DNA of 10,257 nt, taken from Byssochlamys sp. IMV 00236. Taxonomy: Eukaryota; Ascomycota; Eurotiomycetes; Eurotiales; Thermoascaceae. The notes beneath the pieces were generated by a model. That model worked only from the letters and a program-made list of their open reading frames with translations. It did not search any database and was not told the origin of the DNA. The stretch lies in NCBI GenBank assembly GCA_001931875.2, contig MSJH02000178.1, forward strand, positions 1-10,257, written 5' to 3'. Shown in pieces: positions 1-6,970 of this stretch (within the stretch, counting starts at the first letter, position 1; each line of letters starts with the position of its first letter). The position numbers and the translations under genes were made by a program.

Positions 1-479
1 TTTTTTGTTTAAAATATCCTGGGTAGTTATCGCTACCCTCCCCAGAATGCACCTTGGTGGTAAGTAAAATTAATATTAGGATATGTGCTCTAGTACTAAC
101 ATACTTTTTCTCTCTTTTTCTACATATAAACTCATTATCTCTCTCTCTCTCTCTTTTGACATGATGTCGTTTTATTCAAACATATTTCTCTTTGTCGTCT
201 TTTTACGCAAATAATTTTTTTATTTTACGACAATATTTTATATAAAATTAACGTTAATAATTAATAAAAATACAGTAATAAGGTACAAATCAAAAAAAAA
301 AAAAATCTAAATTTCAGATTAAGCATAATCTATCGACACCACTCTTGTAGAAATATAGCCCATACAACTATCTGTTATCTAAAATATAGTGTTTATTTTT
401 TTTACCACGCTCTGTCGTTGTTTGAATTTCACCTGCGTATAAAAAATCAACAGATTTCCCCTCTTTTTTCTTTTAAGAA
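1..479. other. Gene-free left flank with guanine deaminase promoter
   Basis: This AT-rich stretch has no gene I can define. Bases 21-38 form a small inverted repeat (GGGTAG, six-base loop, CTACCC). Bases 1-59 are open in one plus frame and end at a strong donor-like GTAAGT at 60-65, so an exon of a gene entering from the left is possible. A TACTAAC motif lies at 94-100, but no AG follows until 275, so no convincing intron can be closed. A TC microsatellite runs from about 138 to 154 and a 14-base A run starts near 292. The right end holds the promoter of the guanine deaminase gene. Confidence 0.5.
438..473 (+). promoter_or_regulatory. TATA box and T/C-rich tract of the guanine deaminase gene
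   Basis: TATAAAAAA at 438-446 lies 42 bp before the ATG at 480 and is followed by a T/C-rich stretch at about 455-473. The same order (TATA or T/C-rich tract, then a short A-rich leader, then ATG) recurs at other genes here. That is direct sequence evidence for core promoter position, not for regulation. Confidence 0.5.
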
Positions 480-1928
480 ATGGAGCAAACCAGCACTGTT
501 TTTTACGGCACTATCGCTCACTCTTTATCGCCACAAGTTTTGGAGCATGCGTGTAACACTGTTATAGTTGTCGACAACTCAACTGGTGTAATTACACATA
601 TAGAAAGAGATGTTCAACATCTTGAAAGTTTTTTAAAGCATGCCAACTTGACTGACGCAAAGGTAAGAAGAAAAATATTTTAAGGCATCCTTTGCTTAAT
701 ATGGCTTCTTTAGATTCATACTCTTCATCATGACGAGTTTTTGATGCCCGGTTTAGTAGATACACACGCAGTAAGGGAGATAATCATAACACGTATTTGT
801 TTAAAACTAAAAGACATGTCAATTCATTAGCACGCTCCACAATACGTGTTTTCCGGATCTAATATGGACCATCAATTACTAGAGTGGCTTAACGCTCATG
901 TATTTCCATGCGAAGCTGCCTTTAATGATACAAAATATGCTGCAAAAATATATAGACGAGTCATTCAACGTTTCTTGGCCAATGGAACGACAACCTGCAG
1001 CTGGTTTGCAACAATTCATCTGGATGCATGCAAGGCACTCGTAGACATTATAGACGAGTTGGGTCAGCGTGCCTATGTAGGTAAAGTGAACATGGATCAA
1101 AACTCTCCCGAGTTTTATATCGAATCAACCGAATCAAGTCTGAAGGACACGCGAGATTTTATCGATTACGTGCTTAGCAAGAAGCACTCCCTTGTCACAC
1201 CCGTCGTTACGCCAAGATTTGCCATTTCCTGTACCCGAAAGTTGATGGACGGTCTAGGAGAGCTAGCAAAGGAGTATGACTTGCCTATTCAAACTCACTT
1301 GTGTGAAAACTTGAAGGAAATCGAACTCACAAAGTCGTTATTTAAAGATTCCAAGGATTATACCAGTGTCTATGACAAGTCTAATTTGCTGAATGAAAAG
1401 TCTTATATGGCTCACTGTGTTCATATGACAGAAGATGAACTAACGATGCTAGCTGAACGAAAGACAGGCGTTGCTCACTGTGCCAATTCTAATTTTTCCT
1501 TACACAGTGGTGTGTGTAACGTAAGACGCATTTTAGAAAAGGGTATCAAGGTAGGCTTGGGTACGGATGTTGCAGGTGGATTCTCGCCTTCGATGTTGGA
1601 CGCGGTCCGTTCTACATTCTTTGCATCCAAGACAATGAAGATAATGAAGCAAAGTGACGATTACAAGTATCTGTCTGTTCCTGAATTATTCTATTTAGCT
1701 ACTTTAGGAGGAGCAAAAGTGTTGAATTTGGAGCAAAAGATTGGTAATTTTGTAGTAGGAAAAGCATTTGATGCCCTTTGGATAGACCTGAAGCATGGAT
1801 CTGTTGATCTTATGGGGGAAGAGTGCGTGCCGCAAAAGGTTGAAAAGTTCTTGTTTAATGGCAGTGACCAGAACATTCGACATGTTTATGTTCAAGGGAA
1901 GCGTGTGGCTGGAAGAAGACACGACTAG
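480..1928 (+). CDS. GUD1: Guanine deaminase (guanine aminohydrolase), 3 exons
   Basis: This enzyme converts guanine to xanthine and ammonia in purine salvage and breakdown, normally in the cytosol. Exons are 480-662, 714-770 and 831-1928; introns 663-713 (GTAAGA..TTTAG) and 771-830 (GTAAGG..ATTAG) are both phase 0. The spliced protein is 445 aa, the usual family length of about 450. The small exon 2 supplies PGLVDTHA and exon 3 continues HAPQY, rebuilding the metal-binding HxH motif (H79, H81). Other expected residues are QTHLCEN (H236, E239), AHCVHMTEDE (H275) and GLGTDVAGG (D326), matching the zinc ligands and catalytic residues of the amidohydrolase superfamily. The start is the ATG just after the T/C tract; the third exon alone lacks both N-terminal zinc histidines. 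No defect is visible. AATAAA follows at 2013. Confidence 0.95.
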
Positions 1929-2004
1929 TTTTTGCCTTGAAACGCTATAAATTTCTTTAGACTCTTCTGTGTAACGATAATTCTACAGGAACTTACAACA
2001 GATT

Positions 2005-2051
2005 TATATATAAATAAAGAATTCCTTCTTTCTTCTTTTCCCTTCTTTTTC
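2005..2051 (+). promoter_or_regulatory. Overlapping polyadenylation signal and downstream promoter
   Basis: TATATATAAATAAAG at 2005-2019 contains both a TATA-like element and AATAAA (2013-2018). The first would serve the RNA-binding protein gene starting at 2063 and the second would end the guanine deaminase mRNA (stop at 1926-1928). A T/C-rich tract at about 2023-2051 follows. The whole intergenic spacer is 134 bp, so the two functions must share sequence. Confidence 0.5.
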
Positions 2052-2062
2052 AACTTGTTATC

Positions 2063-3222
2063 ATGTCTCTTCCTATTGAATTCTCCTCAGAGCCAAAGAC
2101 AACCTTGTGGTAATAAATAGTTATGAACAAGTATTGAGCCTGCTTTAATCAAACTGTATATAGGATGGGTGATTTAGAGTCATGGATGGATGAAGAGTAT
2201 ATTCAACAGCTGTGGTTTAATTATCTTGGTATTCATGTACCTGTTAAACTCATTCGAGATAAAAAGACAACGTAATGATATTATATAATTCAAGATCAAA
2301 GAAAGTTAATATAATATAGGCTTAGTGCAGGATATGCTTTTATAGATTTCAGTAGTTGTGATATAGCACAAATGATTCTTGATCGATTTAATGGTGTCCT
2401 TTTGCCAAACTCAAACAAGTCATTCAAGTTGAGCTGGGCATCAGGTGGATTGGTAGACAAGAGGTATGTAACATGTTTCGTCTCTTTTTCTTCTTGATTC
2501 ACACACTGAATTTAGACAAGATAACCAAAAGGAATACTCACTGTTTATTGGTGACTTGGATTATAATGCTACAGAAGATGATATTTTAGTAACTATCAGT
2601 TGTGCTATATGATATGACATGCTAATATAACCTTATTTAGTTTATTTTCAAATCTCGTTATCCTACATGCAAGTCAGTGAGAGTGATGACAAATTACGAC
2701 ACAGGTTTCTCTCGAGGTTATGGCTTTGTTCGTTTTACAGACCCATCAGAACAACAAAGAGCCTTGGTTGAGATGCAAGGGCAAGTGATTGGCAGTCGTG
2801 CCATTCGGATTTCATTTGCAACACCAAAAAAATCAATATCACAAGACTCTTCCTTGATAACAACGCCTACAGATTCTCCTTTACTGCAGCATCAAGATAC
2901 AAACACAACCGTGTTCATTGGAGGATTGTCGGTACCTATCACAGAAGATCAATTAAGACAATATTTTACCCCCTTTGGTGTGATTGTTTATGTAAAGATA
3001 CCTCAAGGCAAAGGGTGTGGATTTGTTCAATATACGACAAGATCATCTGCAGAATTAGCTATTCAGCAAATGAATGGTTATCAGATTGGAAATTCAAACA
3101 TTCGATTGTCATGGGGAACCAGGAACCACCAAAAGCAAGCAGATCCTTCGTATTTTTCATTACAACAACAACAAAAGAAAGCATACAACTATTGGATGGA
3201 CGATCAGATTTATACTCTTTAA
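2063..3222 (+). CDS. Three-RRM RNA-binding protein, Nam8/Csx1/TIA-1-like, 5 exons
   Basis: Exons are 2063-2109, 2164-2271, 2320-2463, 2516-2588 and 2641-3222; the four introns are 48-54 bp and GT-AG, giving 317 aa. RRM1 (about 14-95) has RNP2 LWMGDL and RNP1-like GYAFIDFS (56-63). RRM2 (about 108-186) has LFIGDL (109-114) and RGYGFVRF (149-156). RRM3 (about 214-286) has VFIGGL (215-220) and KGCGFVQY (248-255). The TLWMGDLESWMDEEYI start and the FKLSWASGG end of RRM1 are typical of the yeast Nam8, fission yeast Csx1 and animal TRNAU1AP/TIA-1 group, which act in 5' splice-site recognition or mRNA stability. The C-terminal tail has a short glutamine run (about 299-302). Family assignment is strong; the exact role (U1 snRNP partner or cytoplasmic mRNA regulator) is not decided by sequence. 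Confidence 0.93.
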
Positions 3223-3425
3223 ACTTTTTATTAGCATTGCTCATTTAAAACCAGTTTCTAAATAAACTAGTCCTATTAAAGTAATTTCTTCCATTTAGCA
3301 TTTGTATCAGAATAAAGAGGACCATCTAGAGTCTCTTCTTATTGGCTACGGTTTTACTTGAATTTGTCAGCCTGGGTCAATTTTTTTTTTCTTTTTTTTT
3401 TTTTTTTCTTCTTTCTTTCTCAACC
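3223..3425. other. Spacer: RRM-gene polyadenylation signals and bZIP leader
   Basis: AATAAA occurs at 3261-3266 and 3311-3316, within 100 bp after the RRM gene stop. A T-rich run with scattered C fills about 3379-3421, directly before the bZIP start codon, as at the other genes here. No other feature is seen. Confidence 0.5.
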
Positions 3426-3926
3426 ATGTCATATATTTCACAATTAAATCTTCTAGACGACTCACCTTCACTTATTCCTGAAGAACAACTTCGTGAAGAA
3501 CTTGCTCTTTGGGCCAATGCACAATTCACTTTTGACATGCAACCAGGGTCAGAGGCAGCAATAGAAAAACCAAGAACGAGTTATGAATTATATGCACCTA
3601 TTGCACCTGCACCAACAGTAACAAATAATAAAGTGATAAACACAACTGTGGTTGTGCCAACAAAGACAACAAAAAAGCAACAACCAAAAAGAACAGCAAA
3701 AGAATTAGATGCTATTGAAGAAGACAAACGAAAAAGAAATACAGCTGCTTCAGCAAGATTCCGCTTGAAGAAGAAATTAAAGGAACAAGCATTAGAACAA
3801 ACAGCTAAAGAAATGACACTAAAAGCTAAACAGCTGGAAGAACGAGTGCAGGAACTAGAAAGAGAGGCAAAATGGCTTAGAGCTTTAGTGCTTGAAAAGG
3901 ATCCTTCCCTTTTAATAAATTTGTAA
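3426..3926 (+). CDS. bZIP transcription factor of the CYS3/MetR (sulfur regulator) type
   Basis: This single exon of 166 aa starts at the ATG immediately after the T/C tract; the frame is open further 5' but without an ATG and through homopolymer T. The C-terminal half holds a complete bZIP domain (about 99-159): basic region KRKRNTAASARFRLKKK with the N-x7-R pair N105/R113, then a leucine zipper with heptad positions L123, M130, L137, L144 and L151. The NTAASARFR core followed by KEMTLKAKQLEERV and WLRALVLEK closely resembles Neurospora CYS3, Aspergillus MetR and fission yeast Zip1, which activate sulfur assimilation genes (Zip1 also acts in cadmium response). The N-terminal half is acidic to neutral with a threonine/lysine-rich linker. 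bZIP identity is very secure; the sulfur-regulator role is inference from the basic region. AATAAA at 3914-3919 sits inside the last codons. Confidence 0.92.
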   Translation: MSYISQLNLLDDSPSLIPEEQLREELALWANAQFTFDMQPGSEAAIEKPRTSYELYAPIAPAPTVTNNKVINTTVVVPTKTTKKQQPKRTAKELDAIEEDKRKRNTAASARFRLKKKLKEQALEQTAKEMTLKAKQLEERVQELEREAKWLRALVLEKDPSLLINL

Positions 3927-4640
3927 ATGTCCATTGGTTTATTTATGTGTCACATGAAAACCTGACTTTTGAGATTAAACACTGTGAATGCATCAATACT
4001 AAAGTAGTCTCTCTCTCTTTCTCTGAAAATAGGAAGCATTACGTGTATTCATCGTATGGTCAATAAGAACTGAACTATGATGTATCATATAGGAATAACC
4101 TATCTTGAGTTTTTGTTTCCAAATAGTTCAATAAGATTGTCAAAATTAGAGAATAATGCTTCACCCATGACGTTCTAAACTTGTCAACTGTTACGACAAT
4201 AATATTCTCTTCTTTTTAATGCTTTGTAAAGGGCACATCTTACTCCTATTCTATGTCCTTTGAACTTTATGCTGTCCTTTCCAAATATTCCTGAGTCAGG
4301 AATTTCCTCTCTTTCGTATATATTTCTTCTTTGCCTCCTTTGCTTTTCAGGCCTATCGACAAACAATTGTAAGTTACCAATGAGCATTTCATTTCTTTCT
4401 TCTCCGTTCTTTTCTGTCAAAACTCTTCTTATCTGGTGAGAATTTTCTCCCCTCGTTATAGGATGGTGTGAATGCGTATTGCCTACCAGAACCTTGGCCG
4501 CACAATGAGAAGCTGCCAATATCACTACAAAACAAATATTTGTTCGATTCGGTAAAGGGCGACCACTTGGTTGTTTTCCTTATTTTGAGCATTCAACAGC
4601 CAATAGGGAAACTGCCTCTTCAAGTATGCATAAATAGACA
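3927..4640. other. Unassigned region with overlapping open frames on both strands
   Basis: No gene is recognised. A minus-strand frame is open from 4525 to 4184 (about 113 codons, no ATG at its start) and is charged in its C-terminal half. Its 5' end abuts TTTGTTTTGTAG on the minus strand (AG at 4526-4525), which looks like a 3' splice site, so it could be a terminal exon. A plus-strand frame is open from 4468 to 4788 (about 106 codons, GTG first codon), also preceded by an acceptor-like GTTATAG. Both cannot easily be real. CT-rich DNA lies at about 4006-4022. Confidence 0.3.
4600..4637 (+). promoter_or_regulatory. Candidate CCAAT box plus TATA element
   Basis: AGCCAATAGG (CCAAT at 4600-4604) is followed about 25 bp later by GCATAAATAG (TATA-like, 4628-4636), then a T/C-rich stretch at about 4641-4670 and an ATG at 4702. 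The order matches the other promoters here. The ATG opens only 21 codons (beginning MLGRKSIHGIRKAHH) before a stop, so the product could be a short peptide, a first exon, or a non-coding RNA. Confidence 0.3.
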
Positions 4641-4689
4641 TCGTTTTTCTTTTTCTTTTTTTCCTTATTACGTTACTCAACCAAAACAA

Positions 4690-5060
4690 CGCTCGCTTCT
4701 ATGCTCGGTCGCAAGTCAATTCACGGTATTCGGAAGGCGCACCACGCACTTTGCCTCACATTGTAACCTAGCGCTTCCTTGTTGGTGATTCAAGGGGGAA
4801 GCAGGATACTGGAGCTTGCCACGGAAGAGATGCCATGGATCTCCTAGTGATTAAAAAGCACGCTCTGTATTCCTGTGGGAATCGTGCCCTCTAAGTGTGG
4901 CTACTTGAAAAAATGCTTATGCTGTCGCTAGGCGGTATCGAGCCAAAAGCTATTTTGGGCAGCTTGATGCGTGCTGAAGGGATAAGGCTTAGGGAGACGG
5001 GATAACCTTTTCTTTCTAGACTGGTTTGATCAGTTGTCTGGCCTGGATCACAGACGCTGT
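4690..5060. other. GC-richer island, possible structured RNA or decayed element
   Basis: Counting by hand, bases 4741-4980 are about 50% G+C (4921-4980 reaches 55%), clearly above the surrounding spacer. The block contains short self-complementary elements, for example TCACAG-ACG-CTGTGA at about 5048-5062, and stop codons in all plus frames. I compared it mentally with U1, U2, U3, U4, SRP, RNase P, RNase MRP and telomerase RNA hallmarks and found no convincing match. It could be an unrecognised ncRNA, a transposon remnant, or the C-terminal half of the minus-strand ORF ending at 4891. Confidence 0.25.
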
Positions 5061-5169
5061 GAAACTGTCTTCCTTTGTAGATTAAATGAATGTAAACGAA
5101 AAATGAAACGAAAATAATAACTTGGCTTTTCCTTAATAAATTTAGTGTGTTTTCCCTTTTTTTTCTCAT
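4891..5169 (-). CDS. Possible small membrane protein, unrecognised
   Basis: This 92-codon minus-strand ORF begins with a true ATG (5169-5167). It encodes a basic N-terminus (MRKKRENTLNLLRKSQ), one hydrophobic segment at about residues 17-33 (VIIFVSFFVYIHLIY) and a serine/proline-containing tail ending IFSSSHT. That is the layout of a type II signal-anchor protein. A TATAAAA lies at 5217-5211 on the same strand, about 42 bp before the ATG, the same spacing as at guanine deaminase. I recognise no family. It may be a complete small gene, exon 1 of a longer one, or a chance ORF; the TATA placement and local base composition are its only support. Confidence 0.3.
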   Translation of the reverse strand: MRKKRENTLNLLRKSQVIIFVSFFVYIHLIYKGRQFHSVCDPGQTTDQTSLERKGYPVSLSLIPSARIKLPKIAFGSIPPSDSISIFSSSHT

Positions 5170-6000
5170 GACATTCTTTGTTTACTCTTTTGAAAACGTA
5201 CCAAAGCCCATTTTATACTAGAAAGTTGTTTATCGTTCGTGACGTGTTTCATATTGAGTGCTTGTTTAAAGAATGATAAAGACTGACTTTATCATCAATG
5301 CTCTCATTATTTCACTATTGCAAAAATAGACACCGCAGAGTCCCTTCAGCTATTAACAACTCAATGAGATGAGTGAATAATCAGCTATACTCCTATAGAT
5401 TAGCCCATGATTATGTACAATAGCTAAAAAGGTCACTTTAAAAAAGTATAAATGACTATTTACGGATGATATCAGTATGAGAGATGTACATGATCGCCAT
5501 CGTATACTAAATGTCTTGGTGGTGGCGAATGACAGGAAAAGAGGTTTTCTTTCATTTTACGACCCTTTTAAGACCACCTGAAGCCTTTAGTATCATTTGA
5601 GCTATTTGCGTATTTTATATTAGGAACTCAAACACGCCCGTAAAGACAGTTTGGAAACGTTCAATAAAAACGAAAGCTTGATAGTTCAAGAAAGAAACAT
5701 TTTTGGAAGTCAGTGTGTGCTTAATCTATTATTAGCAAAATGATAAACTAAAGTGGATAGACATTTATTTGTCAAGACGAAAGGTAGATTAACCTTCAAG
5801 CTCCAAGCACCACCTATATTATCCTTACTCATTGTAATGGTCTTGGCCTAATATAAAATAAAGTGTTTATAGAGTAAATACGATAGGTGTCTTGCAAACA
5901 AAGAAGATTTGAAATTTACCGCGTTTACGGATCACTCCAGTCTGTTTGACAAACCGGCCACCATATAAATCGATACAACCGAATCTTGAAGAGATATCGC
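5061..6000. other. AT-rich spacer with a TATA-led small ORF and a GATA hairpin
   Basis: On the plus strand TATAAAT at 5447-5453 precedes an ATG at 5477 that opens 34 codons (beginning MRDVHDRHRILNVLVV). A second 40-codon frame, 5624-5743, directly follows an acceptor-like TTTTATATTAG, and AATAAA lies at 5857-5862. Joining the two keeps frame only through non-consensus GTGGTG donors, so I do not call a gene. The rest shows no convincing coding or repeat structure, apart from the hairpin described separately. Confidence 0.3.
5273..5295. repeat. Perfect 9-bp inverted repeat with paired GATA motifs
   Basis: ATGATAAAG, loop ACTGA, CTTTATCAT form a perfect 9-bp stem with a 5-base loop. Each arm contains TGATAA, the consensus core for fungal GATA factors (AreA/Nit2, SreA/Urbs1 classes), in opposite orientation. 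This could be a paired GATA-factor site or simply a hairpin. Confidence 0.4.
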
Positions 6001-6533
6001 TCAAAGATGATGCTCCCCCAAAGTGACTCGCTTCAATAATCTTTGAACAAGTGTTTTCATGTCACTAAACTTACTTTGCTTGACATAAATAGCCTAAAAC
6101 TGTTCAACGGATGGATAAAGAGGTAAGGTACACAGATGTGCACCTTCTCTTTATCAATTATTCCAGGGAACATGCATTTAGAAAGCTCATCTATGATATA
6201 TATCGTGTCGTCTATGTACCGTAGATAATGACTAGAGCAATTATTCTATTCCCAGCTGTCCTTTCTCTCTTTTTTTTTTGACATTTCCCCGGATTTTCAT
6301 GCTTAAATGAACCACACCAAAAGCGGAGATCATCCCGATGACAGTCTGTAAATTGACCATTTGATGAAGAAGACTCATTAATAGCTGATAACCCATGTCT
6401 GGACAAGTATCAACAGCAACGCATATTAATATCAAACTTAGATTAATTAAGGGATACACTGTTGAATAGATCATCTATTGTGTCCTCAATGGCTGCTAAA
6501 GTTTCTTTATCAAACAAGGTTATCAGATGCTCC
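6001..6533 (-). CDS. Probable spliced gene, unrecognised; 5' end not resolved
   Basis: Minus-strand DNA reads as several short exons with compatible phases. Candidate exon 6533-6460 encodes EHLITLFDKETLAAIEDTID and ends AACA before GTGTAT; a 61-bp intron ends CCAG at 6399; the next exon opens MGYQLLMSLLHQMVNLQTVI. After a poorly defined intron, an exon starting at 6245 or 6231 encodes HYLRYIDDTIYIIDELSKC and ends AAG at 6144. A 50-bp intron (GTGCAC..TTTTAG, 6143-6094) leads to the last exon, 6093-6001, which begins AIYVKQSKFSDMKTLVQRLL and ends GEHHL. Intron lengths match the genes around it. The donors are GTG-type, not GTA-type, and the start is not found, so a decayed gene is possible. No family recognised. 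Confidence 0.33.
6111..6158. repeat. Imperfect long hairpin with GATAAAG/CTTTATC stem
   Basis: GATAAAGAG, a two-base bulge, AAGGT, a mismatch and CAC face GTG, a mismatch, ACCTT and CTCTTTATC around an AGAT loop (6114-6155, with two further outer pairs beyond one mismatch). The stem has about 17 paired positions. In the minus-strand gene model it would enclose the 5' splice site at 6144/6143. Its outer arm shares GATAAAG with the hairpin at 5273-5295. Confidence 0.45.
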
Positions 6534-6970
6534 CTAATGCTTTCTTTTTAATTGTTGCTAAAGGTTCCTTTTCGTTCAAAAAAAAAGAGAGAAACTGCAT
6601 GATTAAGGCTACATGATTCAACTGAAAAAATAAGTGAAATTTCCTTTTTTGGATCAAAGTTTCCTTTTTAAGTCCGACCACTAATTTCTGAAAAAGCAAT
6701 ACATGTATAAACAAAGTACATGTAGCAAAAACAAAGATGATTTTAAACATCAAAGAATATGTCAGGGTCTCTTTACTGACTCCTTCCTAATTTGTCTATT
6801 TTCTGCTCTAAAAAATATCCTCACTGAGTCTCAACAGAATGTATCATTTTAATTCCGGTCACTGTCTTTTTTTTTTCCTCTTTTCCCTTTTTTCTCTTTT
6901 CCCCTTCTCTCTTTCTCTCTCTCTTTTCCCCTTGTCTCTTTTTTAAAGTCAACCATAACAACGATAGAAT
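6534..6970. other. Spacer with degenerate short repeats and the Ras pyrimidine tract
   Basis: No gene is recognised. Three imperfect copies of a CTAAAGTTTCCTTT-like block occur on the plus strand near 6494, 6557 and 6653 (the first lies just inside the preceding tentative gene). A minus-strand frame is open 6753-6523 and is rich in F, L and K. Bases about 6866-6946 are an almost pure T/C tract of some 80 bp immediately before the Ras start codon, the longest of this kind in the window. Confidence 0.4.

Noticed and set aside
3342..3425. N-terminal extension of the bZIP frame upstream of the ATG
   Set aside because: It has no ATG, runs through homopolymer T (a phenylalanine string) and lies in the T/C-rich leader; the ATG at 3426 fits better.
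3581..3934. 117-codon minus-strand ORF
   Set aside because: It is antisense to the bZIP domain and made of serine, leucine and phenylalanine runs mirroring lysine/glutamate codons.
4825..4850. GAGATGCCATGGATC resembling U1 snRNA stem-loop 1
   Set aside because: The essential 5' end of U1 (ACUUACCU) is not upstream and no Sm site is found at the expected distance.
4940..5005. CTTAGGG near 4987-4993 as a possible telomerase template, or GGTATCGAGCC as a tRNA B box or retroelement primer site
   Set aside because: Only one telomere-like unit is present in the wrong sense for a template, and the other motif deviates from the B-box and primer-site consensus with no A box or LTR partner.
5870..6061. 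64-codon open minus frame (CSKIIEASHFGG.., RFGCIDLYGGRFVKQ)
   Set aside because: It has no start codon and follows a stop. Its 5' part overlaps the last exon of the better-supported spliced model in another frame, and it would need a 34-bp intron.
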